DNA of 41,051 nucleotides from Candidatus Kryptoniota bacterium (GCA_938074445.1 CALJEK010000009.1:1-41051), one strand, 5' to 3'; shown: positions 8,606-17,687, counted from the stretch's first letter. The notes: generated by a model not told the origin, from the sequence alone. Numbers and translations: made by a program.

Positions 8606-10069
8606 TTAAATTTTCTTTGCGACAAGCAAAGTTGCATCATCCTTTTGCTCAGCCTCACCCTTAAATTTCATCACTTCATCAACTATCGCATTACAAATCT
8701 CGAGCGCACTCTTGTCGGAATTTTCAAAAATAATTTTTTTCAGTCTCTCAACACCAAAAAATTCACCGTATTGATTTCTCATCTCCGGCACCCCATCTGT
8801 GAAAACCACAACCACATCACCTTTCGAAAGATTTATCTGGCTAAATCCATACTTTTCGTTTTCAAACAAACCAATTGGCGAACCGTGTATATCAAGTTCA
8901 AACATCTCACCGCTACTCCGCTTGAAAAAAATTGGTGGAATATGCCCAGCATTTGAATATACAAGAAGATTATCAGAGCGGTATTCACATATAAAAACAG
9001 TTGAATACACCCCGATTTCAAAGGTATCCTCATACATCACTCTATTTATCGCGTTTAAAAGTTCCGATGTATCAGGTGTAAATTCATACATCAACCTTAT
9101 TACACTTCTCAAACTTGAAAGAAGAAGTGCAGCCCCAATTCCATGCCCTGCGACGTCCGAAATTAGAAAACATTTTCTTCCTTTCTTAAATATAAAATCA
9201 TAATAATCTCCCCCAACGCTTGAGCTCGGTTTTATAAAAGCGTAAACATCAAGTCCATCAAAATTTGGGATTACCTTAGGAAGTGAACTTTCTTGAATTC
9301 TCTTCGCTATTTCAATTTCTTGCCTCAACGCTTCAGTTCGTTTTATTTCATCAATTAATCTGTTCCTGTAAAGAATTATACCCGCATAATTCCCAAGCGT
9401 GAGGAGCAGTTTCGCCTCCGCTGTATCAAAAGGTTTCTCATCACTACATACAAAAATCCCACCGATTGGCTTATCCCCTGAAAACATCGGCACAGCAAGC
9501 AAACTACGAAATGATGCCACACCTTGACTTGAAGAAATAATAAAATTTCTACTTGTCACAGCTTTTTCTATCAACTTTTCGACCTCTTGCTTAACATCTT
9601 CTGAAATCTCACCACCCACATATTTCTGATTCAGAACTTCGCCATCGAAGATTCCAACAATACACGCCCTTGGAGAGATCAGCGAATTTATCTTGTTAAC
9701 AATAATCTTGATAATTTCAGATTCATCAAATACCAAACCAGCCCTTGCAACCATATCATACACAACCCCAAGTTCCTCCTGCCTGTGCGCAAGTTCTTGA
9801 ACGAGATTTTCTATATAACCCTCGTAATTTAAAAGCTCCGTATACAGAAACTTCAACAGTTGAATTTCCCTCTCGATATCTAAACCTGGCTTTATATAAA
9901 GATACATCCTGCCATAGTTGGAATTTAACTCAACTTTAACATTGTTCTCCAAACTTTCATAATTTTTTGTCTTTGCAATTATTTCACCTTTCTCATCAAC
10001 CACGGCAAATTCTGAATCCGAAAACTGCGAAAATTTTTCAGTGTATAATTTGATGATATGCCTGATCAC
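8606..10069 (-). CDS. RsbU-type PP2C serine phosphatase with GAF domain
   Basis: A 487-residue soluble protein. The N-terminal about 100 residues are divergent and end in a coiled coil. A GAF domain spans about 105-235, a second coiled coil 237-262, and a SpoIIE/RsbU PP2C domain 270-487. The metal and catalytic motifs are intact: VGGDYYDF (Asp288), SDVAGHG (Asp305), NAGHIPP, FTDGVPE (Asp425) and KDDATLL (Asp477-Asp478). RsbU-family enzymes remove phosphate from the serine of a STAS protein, which then binds the RsbW-type kinase. Both partners are in this operon. The start is GTG, overlapping the upstream stop as GTGA. What the GAF domain senses is unknown. Confidence 0.93.
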   Translation of the reverse strand: MIRHIIKLYTEKFSQFSDSEFAVVDEKGEIIAKTKNYESLENNVKVELNSNYGRMYLYIKPGLDIEREIQLLKFLYTELLNYEGYIENLVQELAHRQEELGVVYDMVARAGLVFDESEIIKIIVNKINSLISPRACIVGIFDGEVLNQKYVGGEISEDVKQEVEKLIEKAVTSRNFIISSSQGVASFRSLLAVPMFSGDKPIGGIFVCSDEKPFDTAEAKLLLTLGNYAGIILYRNRLIDEIKRTEALRQEIEIAKRIQESSLPKVIPNFDGLDVYAFIKPSSSVGGDYYDFIFKKGRKCFLISDVAGHGIGAALLLSSLRSVIRLMYEFTPDTSELLNAINRVMYEDTFEIGVYSTVFICEYRSDNLLVYSNAGHIPPIFFKRSSGEMFELDIHGSPIGLFENEKYGFSQINLSKGDVVVVFTDGVPEMRNQYGEFFGVERLKKIIFENSDKSALEICNAIVDEVMKFKGEAEQKDDATLLVAKKI

Positions 10070-11850
10070 CTTTTTAACTTAGTTAATTTATAAACCTTTA
10101 TGTCCGACCCATCGTAATAAATTTGAGAAATAGCATGTTCATAATTAAAGCATATTGAATCGAGAACAGAGCTCAAATTTTCGACCATTGGCAAAAATGA
10201 AGAGTGAATTTTACTAAGCGAGTTTTGCTTTGGGACGACGACATAAACGACATCGTAAATTTTTTCCTGGTCATTAATTAAGATATAATTTTTTATGAAA
10301 TAATCCCAATCCATAAACCAAGCCCAATTTTCAACAGCCGGTCTCGTTCCAGAATGTGAAACCAATGCAAATGAAAAAGGCAAGGATTCACCTTGAATTT
10401 TTTTGACAACCTGAACAATTTCACACGGCTCAATTGAACTCTCATCTCTTTTAAAAGCATCGTAAATAAAAGCATTCAACATCAAAGCAAAATCTATACA
10501 CAAAGTAAAAACGACATAAAAAACCTCCCGCTTCCCCAGAATTTTTTTCAAAATATATATCAACCAAATGAAAGAATTCGCGATGGCAAAAGGGTACAAT
10601 AATTCAACGGGAACAAAACTTAACAAATTCCCTCGCCCCGCTAATGTACAAACCAATAAAAGAAATGAGAAAATCCCATAAAAAATCTTGAACGAATCAA
10701 CTTCTAAGCCTCGTGGGATCAACTCAAGGGACAAGATCAAAATCGTTAAAAAAATAAAAACATTCAAAAAAGCAGGTAAATATGCCGAAACATCAGGGTT
10801 TAAAAATAAAGAATAAACCTTTATCCCAAATTCAGGATTTGAATTAAGGTAAACCTCAAGCACAAAAGGAAGGGAAAAAACTAAAACCAAGAGCAAAGAA
10901 AATCTAAGAAACTTTTTTCCGCCCGATTTAAAATTACTTAATGACCTCTCAAAAAGTTCAGCCAAAATGATCAAGAACGACATAGCGAAGCCAACAAACA
11001 TATCGATAAGAAAAGTTGAAATCAAACTTAAAATTCTTTGAATCCAACCGACATCGCGCCAAAAATAAATTAGCATAAACGACCACCCAAGCCCAAATAA
11101 GAATGAACTACCTTTAGTAAAATTTGTAACTAAATTAAACTGTGGAAGGGCAAAGACAAAAAGCGAAATACCTAAAACAACAGAGGCGAAATCTTGAGTT
11201 AATTTATGAACTAAAAGCGAAGCACCTATGAGCAAAATCAAAAAATTAAAAGCCACAAACAGATGTAAAACTACATATTGATTGATTCCGAAAATCAGAG
11301 AGAAAAAAGCACAAAGCGAATTTAATCCAAAATCATTAATTCCAAAGGTATATTTATTTGTAAGCATTGAGGCGATCTTAACAAGACGTTCATGTTGCGT
11401 AATTGAATGAAAAGAACAATTTTTAATCTCCGGGCTCACCCATAAAAACAGACCCGAAAATAAAACGAGACCAAAGATAAAGTGCCAAGCGGTTAACCTT
11501 AAATTCGGATTTTTAAATTTGATCTTTATAGCCCCGTCTAAAAGATCATAGATTTTTTGATTTAAGGCGATTTTAATGTAGTTTATTTTCACACCGCTTC
11601 TCCCCCTCGCGATCAAATAATCAACCACAACGATAAGGACAAAAATTGAAAAGATGAAGAATAAATCCAATGCCTTAAGTTTAACTACAAAATAAAGAAG
11701 CACAAGCAAAATTGAAACAAACTTGTAGAAATATTTAAACAAGCACTTATACCCAGTGCAGTCCTCCCAAAACCTGATTTTCATCGCAAGATATGAGATA
11801 AGGAAAAGTCCCGCATAAAGCTTAAATATGTAAATTATGCCATCGATCAT
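10066..11850 (-). CDS. Polytopic membrane protein, possibly a GT-C-fold glycosyltransferase
   Basis: A 594-residue protein with about 12 or more hydrophobic segments and a C-terminal soluble part (about 480-594). After a transmembrane helix near 125-140 there is a polar loop with HERLVKIASM, then a re-entry reading GLNSLCAFFSLIFGINQ. This arrangement recalls the first outer loop and following helices of GT-C lipid-linked sugar transferases and arabinosyl/mannosyl-type enzymes. I cannot place it in a named family and see no clear catalytic Asp-Glu motif. It starts 3 bp after pelG and overlaps the phosphatase gene by 4 bp, so it belongs to the Pel-like operon. It occupies a place where the membrane partners PelD/PelE would be expected, but lacks the PelD GAF-GGDEF region and obvious TPR repeats of PelE. 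The function is unproven. Confidence 0.55.
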   Translation of the reverse strand: MIDGIIYIFKLYAGLFLISYLAMKIRFWEDCTGYKCLFKYFYKFVSILLVLLYFVVKLKALDLFFIFSIFVLIVVVDYLIARGRSGVKINYIKIALNQKIYDLLDGAIKIKFKNPNLRLTAWHFIFGLVLFSGLFLWVSPEIKNCSFHSITQHERLVKIASMLTNKYTFGINDFGLNSLCAFFSLIFGINQYVVLHLFVAFNFLILLIGASLLVHKLTQDFASVVLGISLFVFALPQFNLVTNFTKGSSFLFGLGWSFMLIYFWRDVGWIQRILSLISTFLIDMFVGFAMSFLIILAELFERSLSNFKSGGKKFLRFSLLLVLVFSLPFVLEVYLNSNPEFGIKVYSLFLNPDVSAYLPAFLNVFIFLTILILSLELIPRGLEVDSFKIFYGIFSFLLLVCTLAGRGNLLSFVPVELLYPFAIANSFIWLIYILKKILGKREVFYVVFTLCIDFALMLNAFIYDAFKRDESSIEPCEIVQVVKKIQGESLPFSFALVSHSGTRPAVENWAWFMDWDYFIKNYILINDQEKIYDVVYVVVPKQNSLSKIHSSFLPMVENLSSVLDSICFNYEHAISQIYYDGSDIKVYKLTKLKR

Positions 11851-11853
11851 TTT

Positions 11854-13461
11854 TCAAAATGCTGAATAATATTGATAATCAAGCGTGCGCATAAATTTTA
11901 ATATATAATATGTTGAAAGCATCGCAAATACAAGTGACCCCGCAAAAAAACCAAAAACACCATATTCCCAACTTATCAATCTACTTGCAAAAAGCCCGAC
12001 GACAAGGTCAACCAAGATCGCAATCTTTACTGCGTTAAGTCCAAAATTCGATTTCCATAATGTAAAGAAAAATAAGTTATTCATCAGTGCAACCGCAAGA
12101 AATAGATATGAGATCGACGCAAAATAGTAAACTTTAAAAGTTATGGGACTGGAGAAAAATTCACGAACTTCCTTTATATGTTGATAAATTTCGCCAAACT
12201 TTAATACGACGACATAAACTGAAATTATGCTAAGAACCCCAAAGACGAGCAAAAACGAAATCTTGAAAAAATAAAAATTATAATACCACCACAGATTATG
12301 TGATTTAACTTTAAAAGCCTGAAACTTTTTCTGAGTCGGAATTAGGGATTCTGAAAAATCGTTCACCGCATATTCAAGCACCGCGAGCGTTAAACCAAAA
12401 GAAAGCAACGCCCAATCCATCCCAAGTTCATACGGTGTTCTGAACCAGAAAAAATAAAATTTTCCCTTTGAGTAGGCTGTCCATGAAACAATTCTGTCAA
12501 GGAATAAGAACAAAAAGTAATAAAAACCAAACTTAAAAAACGGACTGTTAACATACACCAAAACAGAGTTTCGCTTTAGCTTTAAGGAAGCATACCTGAA
12601 CTTCTTTTCTTCCCCTTTCAACCTAAAAATATACCTTGCCCAAATATACATCAAGACATTAGCAACAGCCAGACCAGAAATATGAGCTGTGTGTATTGAA
12701 AAACCTTTAAATTTGTGAAGATAAATTACAATCAGTGTTCCAATTGATAGTACAATCGTAATTGAAATTCTGCCTTTCGCTGCATAAATCATCCCAGATG
12801 AAAGCCAAAGAGTTGAAAGCAAAAGATAGTAAGATAAAATCAAGAAAATAAAATTGGTCGGGAAAAGCCTAAAAATTAAGTTAGAACAAAATAAAAGGAT
12901 AGCAACTAAAACCACAACATATACACCATAATTAAAAAGACGAATTCCTATCCCGTGTGCGGTCATCTTGTCCCCTATGCTTAAATAATACATTACCTCT
13001 CTACCCATAACCTGTGCAAATCCCCCGGTGACAAGAAAACTTAAGATAGTTCCAAATGCAACGATTGTAGCTTGAGCCTCTGTAAATTTAACCCACGCCC
13101 AAAGCGAATAACCTGTGAAAGCAATGAAAGCAATCTGAGTTACGATCGGAAGCCCAAGAGCTAAACCTGAAAAATAATATTTAAAAAATCGCCATATCCT
13201 TTCTCCAAGTGAAATCATTCTCTCTTTCTTTGCCCTTTTATCTGATCTTACTTTCAACTTACAAATTCTATAGACATCCTTGCTTAACTCAAATATATTG
13301 CTTCTTCCGAACTCAACTGGACAATCAACATGTCTATATCCCAAACTTTCAATCACAGCAGCAACTTGCAGAACACTTACGGGGTTTCCAATTTTTGCAA
13401 TTACTTCATTGGCGATCTTTTCAATTTTCTGCGTATGTTGAAATATGTGCTCTTCCTTCAT
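11854..13461 (-). CDS. pelG: PelG-type polysaccharide transporter with N-terminal extension
   Basis: A MATE/Wzx-like polytopic membrane protein. The core from about residue 100 has roughly 12 hydrophobic helices and the PelG-like stretch FKFGFYYFLFLFLDRIVSW. PelG is the inner-membrane channel for the Pel polymer and works with PelD, PelE and PelF. I choose ATG 13461 (535 residues); an in-frame ATG at 13500 would add 13 residues and overlap pelF by 80 rather than 41 bp. Ahead of the membrane core is an extra soluble segment of about 80 residues with alternating helix and strand character (VLQVAAVIESLGYRHVD, then NIFELSKDVYRIC). It is not part of Pseudomonas PelG (about 456 residues), which explains the extra length. 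The adjacent pelF strongly supports the call. Confidence 0.82.
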   Translation of the reverse strand: MKEEHIFQHTQKIEKIANEVIAKIGNPVSVLQVAAVIESLGYRHVDCPVEFGRSNIFELSKDVYRICKLKVRSDKRAKKERMISLGERIWRFFKYYFSGLALGLPIVTQIAFIAFTGYSLWAWVKFTEAQATIVAFGTILSFLVTGGFAQVMGREVMYYLSIGDKMTAHGIGIRLFNYGVYVVVLVAILLFCSNLIFRLFPTNFIFLILSYYLLLSTLWLSSGMIYAAKGRISITIVLSIGTLIVIYLHKFKGFSIHTAHISGLAVANVLMYIWARYIFRLKGEEKKFRYASLKLKRNSVLVYVNSPFFKFGFYYFLFLFLDRIVSWTAYSKGKFYFFWFRTPYELGMDWALLSFGLTLAVLEYAVNDFSESLIPTQKKFQAFKVKSHNLWWYYNFYFFKISFLLVFGVLSIISVYVVVLKFGEIYQHIKEVREFFSSPITFKVYYFASISYLFLAVALMNNLFFFTLWKSNFGLNAVKIAILVDLVVGLFASRLISWEYGVFGFFAGSLVFAMLSTYYILKFMRTLDYQYYSAF

Positions 13462-14965
13462 TCTTTGCTTTTTTAGATTGGATAAGCTCGTTATATACAT
13501 CTCTATACTGAGAAACGCTTATGTCAATTCTAAACTTCGCTAAAACTTGTTCCCTTGCCCTCCTTCCAAGCGTTTCTCGAAGTTCATGGTCTTTCAAAAG
13601 CTTAATCACGCCTTCGGCAAGCGCTTTTGGGTCGCGTGGTTTAACAACTATTCCGAACCCCTCAAGTGCTTCTCTCACCCCACCGACATCTGTTGCTACC
13701 ACAGGTCTTGCGCAAGCCATCGATTCAATTACAGTATAGGGAAAACCCTCAGATATACTTGAGAGAACTGAAATATCCCCCTCGTTATAAATTTCGCTTG
13801 GATTTGAATGATGTCCAGCAAGTATAAATGTATCTTCAAGTTTTAACTCTTTTATCAAAAGTTGACACTTTTTTGTGTAAACTGGGTCAACATCCAGAGA
13901 ACCATAAACGATGAACTTAACATCTGGAATTTCAGTCCTGACGATCGCGCTTGCTCTTATCATTGTCTCGATATCCTTAAGTGGCATAACCCTTGCAGCT
14001 GCAACCACCGTTGGAAATTTTCTTGTCTTTTCGGGCTTTGGTTTTGGTCGAAAAACCTCCGGATCAACCCCGTTATAAATTACCCTTATTTTTTCTTCTG
14101 CAACACCAAAGATTTTTTCCCATGTGGTATTAAACTGACAAACTGGTAAAACTTTATCTGCAAGTCTGTAAAGGATTTTTGAAATTAAAATTGAAAGGTT
14201 AATTAAAAACTTCTTCGCAAAAAAAGACAAATTTTGTTCACTCCCAACTCCTATATATCTCTCCCTCGCAAAAACACCATGGTCTGTCACAACAAGTGGG
14301 GTTCCATCTCTCATTTTCGCGACAACACTTGGTAACCCAGAAAAACCAGCAGCCGTGGCGTGACTTAAATCAACCTCGGGCACGTCAACATAAAGGGGCA
14401 TTAAGTAATGATAAAGCCACCTCATAGCAAGCGTTAAATCATAAACTGAAGGGATTTCATCATAACTAAGAAACGGGTTTTCCTCAAAATATTTTAACAC
14501 GACTAATTTTTTGAATTCCTCCCAGACAACAAAGCTTCTAAAGGTTTGCTTATAATCATACTCGCTAAAATACCTATGCATAAGCCATATGTAACCCGCA
14601 CATTCCTCAGGATCTGAGAATGGAGCCATAAGAGAGGACAAAAACTCAACAAATATAGGAATAAATTTGCGAAGGACGACTTTTTCGCTTACTTTTGTTT
14701 TTCTGACGTAAATACTTGAGAAAGGAATTTCAAAAAATATATCTTCAAACGGTTCCTCTGAGCCCCAAAGCGGAATTTGACGCACAAGTTTGACATTTTC
14801 TGGCAGTTTATACTTATACTCAACATATGGCATGCCTGTCACAGCATAAACGTAAAAATCAAAGTCTTTCAAATTATTCACAAGTATATCTGCCCATGTG
14901 CTGACTCCACCACCAACAAATGGATAAGTGCCTTCCGTTTCAAAGAGAATTGATTTCTTTGCCAT
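13421..14965 (-). CDS. pelF: PelF-type GT4 glycosyltransferase
   Basis: A cytoplasmic GT-B glycosyltransferase of 514 residues, close to the roughly 507 of Pseudomonas PelF. PelF polymerises the Pel chain from a UDP-sugar. The N-terminus ETEGTYPFVGGGVSTW is the PelF signature. Midway come HATAAGFSGLP and VVTDHGVFARERYI, the PelF equivalents of the acceptor loop. The C-terminal nucleotide-sugar domain has VVAAARVMPLKDIETMI, and the GT4 EX7E pair is Glu406/Glu414 in SEGFPYTVIESMACARP. Translation starts at ATG 14965 behind a good AGGAG that overlaps the stop of the previous gene, 6 bp away. The C-terminal 14 codons overlap pelG. The neighbouring PelG, hydrolase and deacetylase all fit. The exact sugar is not visible. 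Confidence 0.9.
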   Translation of the reverse strand: MAKKSILFETEGTYPFVGGGVSTWADILVNNLKDFDFYVYAVTGMPYVEYKYKLPENVKLVRQIPLWGSEEPFEDIFFEIPFSSIYVRKTKVSEKVVLRKFIPIFVEFLSSLMAPFSDPEECAGYIWLMHRYFSEYDYKQTFRSFVVWEEFKKLVVLKYFEENPFLSYDEIPSVYDLTLAMRWLYHYLMPLYVDVPEVDLSHATAAGFSGLPSVVAKMRDGTPLVVTDHGVFARERYIGVGSEQNLSFFAKKFLINLSILISKILYRLADKVLPVCQFNTTWEKIFGVAEEKIRVIYNGVDPEVFRPKPKPEKTRKFPTVVAAARVMPLKDIETMIRASAIVRTEIPDVKFIVYGSLDVDPVYTKKCQLLIKELKLEDTFILAGHHSNPSEIYNEGDISVLSSISEGFPYTVIESMACARPVVATDVGGVREALEGFGIVVKPRDPKALAEGVIKLLKDHELRETLGRRAREQVLAKFRIDISVSQYRDVYNELIQSKKAKNEGRAHISTYAEN

Positions 14966-14971
14966 TTTCTC

Positions 14972-16177
14972 CTAAATAAATCTTCTATAAATTTCCAAAT
15001 AATCATCGATAAACCTTTCGACGGTAAACCTTTGGGCTTTCTTAACACCGTTTTCAGATAACTTTTCACTCAAACCCTCATCGCTCAAAATTTTAACAAC
15101 ATTTTCCGCAAGCCCAACATAATCTCCAACCTCAAATAAAAGTCCACATTCAAACCCGCTTTCAGCAATAAGTTCAGGAACTCCACCAACGCGCGTTGCG
15201 ACCACTGGAACACCAGAAGCCATCGCCTCGAGGACAACAAATGGCTGTCCTTCGCTGATGCTTGGCAAGACGAGAACATCTGATATGTTGAAATAATCAA
15301 TTGATTTCGCTTCACCCGTGAATTTAACTTTTTCAACAAGACCAAGTTCTTTGACAAGCTCAAAACACTCATTTACATATTCAACATCTTGCGTCAAATC
15401 ACCAACAACTAAAAACTTAACATCATCAACCTTGCTAAGAATTAAAGGCATTGCTTTTATGAAAGTTTTAACGTCCTTTATCGAAACAACCCTGCCAATG
15501 AAACTGACAAATTTCCCAGCCTTAATCTTTTTATTAATCCCAAATCTAAAGAATTCTGGCTCGACAAAATTTTCAATTACCTTAAATTTTAAATTTAAAC
15601 TCCCCACATTCCCCATATTTGAAATTAAACCCAACTGCTGTTTTAGATTATACTCGCACACCGTCGTCACAACATCCGCACCGAGATAACATTTCTTTGC
15701 GATCTCTTTAAAAATTCTCAAATATTCCCGTCTTTCCACACAAACTTTTTCTTTTTCCATTGGATTTTTAAAAATCTTAAAACCGCACTCAACCTCGTCA
15801 ACCCCAAACTCAATTTCTTTCCAATACAACCCGTGTTCGGTTAAAATCAAAGGTTTATTCCTCACAGACTTTACTTGCAATCCCAAAAGTCCAGCAAACC
15901 CAGTTGACAGACTATGATAAACCTTAGCCTCAGGCAAAACTTCAATTAAATCGCTAAAATCAAATCTAAATCCGAGCCCATTTCTTACATCTATTTCAAC
16001 AATTGATCTAACATTTTTGGGAACTTCAAACTTAATTTCCTTTCCTTGTCCCGAATGTAGGTGAACAATTGAAAATTCAATTTCGCTTAAGTTATTCACA
16101 AGGGTATGCGTCCATCTTGAAACACCACCGATGACATAAGGATACGTCCCCTCAAGAATTAGACAAACATCAACCAT
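14972..16177 (-). CDS. Second PelF-like GT4 glycosyltransferase
   Basis: A 401-residue GT-B enzyme whose N-terminus, ILEGTYPYVIGGVSRWTHTL, carries the same signature as the PelF gene just downstream. HSLSTGFAGLLGL and LTEHGLYWKEIEFG correspond to the PelF acceptor loop. The GT4 EX7E pair is Glu309/Glu317 in SEGQPFVVLEAMASGVP. It lacks the roughly 100-residue insertion present between the N-terminal part and the acceptor loop of the longer PelF. The pair looks like an old tandem duplication, so the polymer may have two alternating linkages or a primer made by one enzyme (inference). It overlaps the RsbW-type gene by 8 bp and is 6 bp from pelF, hence tight co-expression. Confidence 0.88.
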   Translation of the reverse strand: MVDVCLILEGTYPYVIGGVSRWTHTLVNNLSEIEFSIVHLHSGQGKEIKFEVPKNVRSIVEIDVRNGLGFRFDFSDLIEVLPEAKVYHSLSTGFAGLLGLQVKSVRNKPLILTEHGLYWKEIEFGVDEVECGFKIFKNPMEKEKVCVERREYLRIFKEIAKKCYLGADVVTTVCEYNLKQQLGLISNMGNVGSLNLKFKVIENFVEPEFFRFGINKKIKAGKFVSFIGRVVSIKDVKTFIKAMPLILSKVDDVKFLVVGDLTQDVEYVNECFELVKELGLVEKVKFTGEAKSIDYFNISDVLVLPSISEGQPFVVLEAMASGVPVVATRVGGVPELIAESGFECGLLFEVGDYVGLAENVVKILSDEGLSEKLSENGVKKAQRFTVERFIDDYLEIYRRFI

Positions 16178-16577
16178 TTTTCCTTAAATATTTAGTTAAA
16201 ATAACCTCTGTCCCCAACTTATGCGAAAGTATATACTCAATTTTATCCATAATTTGACTTGCAACATAGAGCCCATAGCCATGATCTGCAAGGACCTCGG
16301 GATTCGGTTCCCTTACCTCCGTTGGTGCAAACTTTTCACCGAAATCTCTAATTGATATGTAAATTTTTTCATCATCGATGTGAGCATTTATTATCACATC
16401 GCCTTCGCTTCCTTTATATGAATGCTTATAAACATTTGTAAGCATTTCGCTTATCACAAGTTCAATGTCATCAGCAATTTCATTGTCAATACCGTTTGAA
16501 ATTAAAAAGTCTTTTAAGCGTGCTCTTAACTCCGAAATTTTGCTCACGTTTAACTTTTCCTTCAAGTTCAATGTCAT
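16170..16577 (-). CDS. RsbW/SpoIIAB-type anti-sigma-like serine kinase
   Basis: A 135-residue GHKL ATPase. The N-box reads ELVISEMLTNVYKHSYKG, the G1 box IRDFGEKF and the G2 region HGYGLYVASQIMD, all matching the HATPase_c_2 family of RsbW. Such kinases phosphorylate a serine of a STAS partner and bind either that partner or a target such as a sigma factor. The STAS domain at the end of the 6152-8218 protein and the PP2C phosphatase at 8606-10069 complete a partner-switching trio in the same operon. No sigma factor is encoded in the window, so the kinase's target may be distant or a non-sigma protein of the polysaccharide machine (inference). The start overlaps the hydrolase stop as ATGA. Confidence 0.9.
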   Translation of the reverse strand: MTLNLKEKLNVSKISELRARLKDFLISNGIDNEIADDIELVISEMLTNVYKHSYKGSEGDVIINAHIDDEKIYISIRDFGEKFAPTEVREPNPEVLADHGYGLYVASQIMDKIEYILSHKLGTEVILTKYLRKNG

Positions 16578-17353
16578 TTGTATATCTTATTTAATTCTAT
16601 TGTTGATACATAAGGCGTGAATCCATAGTGTTTGGACAGATTCTTAATGAAATCTCTCCTTTTATCGCTTTCGGGCAAAAAATCAAGCGTAAAAATTTTC
16701 TTGCCGGTTGACTTTAAAATTTTAACCTTATCCAAATACTCCCTTTCAAATCTGACAAAGTATTTTTTGCTTTTAAAGTTATATCTTGTGAAAAGCCCCT
16801 CAACCAAAAAAGCATCAACATAGTTTTTCAAAGTGTCAAGCAAAGCCCAGCCATTGTTCGCAATTAAAATTTTTCCCTTGTTTTGCATTCTTATCAATTT
16901 GACCATATCAATAACCCTTCCGTAAAAATGTGGAAAAATTTGAACTATATCTATCATGTCGATGAAAAAACCATCAAAATTCTTCGATATTATTTTCGGA
17001 AGCATTTGGTCAAAAATTAAACTCCGCCACACATCCGATGTTATATCAACATAAAAATGACCATCCCAATTTGGGTTTTTACCAATTATCAGGGACTCTG
17101 GGATAGAATAACCGCGATAAGTTTCCAACTCTGCTATGTTAAGATATGCTATTAAAATTGCACCAGATTTCTTAAGCTCTGCCACTTCATCAGCTGTATA
17201 ATTGTCGGGTTCAAGAATCAAAAGATCAAAATTTTTTGCTTCGTCAACCGTAACCTTTGAATAGCATACAGCATACCTTTCAACTTGATCGACTTTAATT
17301 TGTGCTGTATCAGATGGATTTTGAGTGAGGAAAAGCAGTAAAAGTAAAATCAT
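16574..17353 (-). CDS. Secreted PelA-like glycoside hydrolase (GH114/GH166, TM1410-like)
   Basis: A 259-residue protein with a short N-terminal signal (MILLLLLFLT) followed by a single TIM-barrel domain. EPDNYTADEVAELKKSG and IAYLNIAELETYR match the TM1410/GH114 fold signature, and NFDGFFIDMID (Asp132) and FLVEGLF (Glu185) give the likely acid pair used by PelA-type endo-acting galactosaminidases. In Pseudomonas this domain is the N-terminal half of PelA, where it trims the Pel polymer. Here it stands alone. It is joined to its neighbours by a TGATG overlap upstream and an ATGA overlap downstream. A role in cleaving or releasing the polymer made by the PelF-like enzymes is inferred. Whether it is periplasmic or released is not visible. 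Confidence 0.8.
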   Translation of the reverse strand: MILLLLLFLTQNPSDTAQIKVDQVERYAVCYSKVTVDEAKNFDLLILEPDNYTADEVAELKKSGAILIAYLNIAELETYRGYSIPESLIIGKNPNWDGHFYVDITSDVWRSLIFDQMLPKIISKNFDGFFIDMIDIVQIFPHFYGRVIDMVKLIRMQNKGKILIANNGWALLDTLKNYVDAFLVEGLFTRYNFKSKKYFVRFEREYLDKVKILKSTGKKIFTLDFLPESDKRRDFIKNLSKHYGFTPYVSTIELNKIYK

Positions 17354-17655
17354 CAGTAGTAAGTGTGATTTGATTTAAGTCTTTCAATTACATCAGCAAG
17401 TTTATGAATTATTTCGATAACCTCTTTATCAAAACAGGAATCCAAAATACACTTTTGCTCTATTTGTTCCGAAAGCTCAGTAATTTCTCGGAAGCCAAAC
17501 GATCCCCCAGAGCCTTTAAGTTGATGGGCATACAACTTAATTAATTTAAAATCCTTAGCCTCAAACGCTTCTTTCATCTGTTTTACCTTTTCTTCAGCGA
17601 TATATAAAAATTTTCTTTGCAAATTTCCCCAATCGTCAGATGACAACTTAGACAT
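17353..17655 (-). CDS. Histidine phosphotransfer (Hpt) protein
   Basis: A 100-residue helical protein with the Hpt signature AHQLKGSGGSFGF; the phospho-acceptor is His44. Hpt proteins shuttle phosphate between a hybrid kinase receiver and a final response regulator. Candidate partners in the window are the hybrid kinase at 1329-3419 and the single-domain receiver at 8218-8592, which would complete a His-Asp-His-Asp chain (inference). The gene shares a one-base stop/start overlap (TGATG) with the hydrolase gene and lies 32 bp after a tiny membrane-protein gene. Confidence 0.9.
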   Translation of the reverse strand: MSKLSSDDWGNLQRKFLYIAEEKVKQMKEAFEAKDFKLIKLYAHQLKGSGGSFGFREITELSEQIEQKCILDSCFDKEVIEIIHKLADVIERLKSNHTYY

Positions 17656-17687
17656 ATCAAAACGCTAAATTTTGTTTTCACTAATTC

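Noticed and set aside
10066..11850. Calling the membrane protein PelE or PelD
   Set aside because: No GAF or GGDEF region and no TPR repeats are visible; position alone is not enough.
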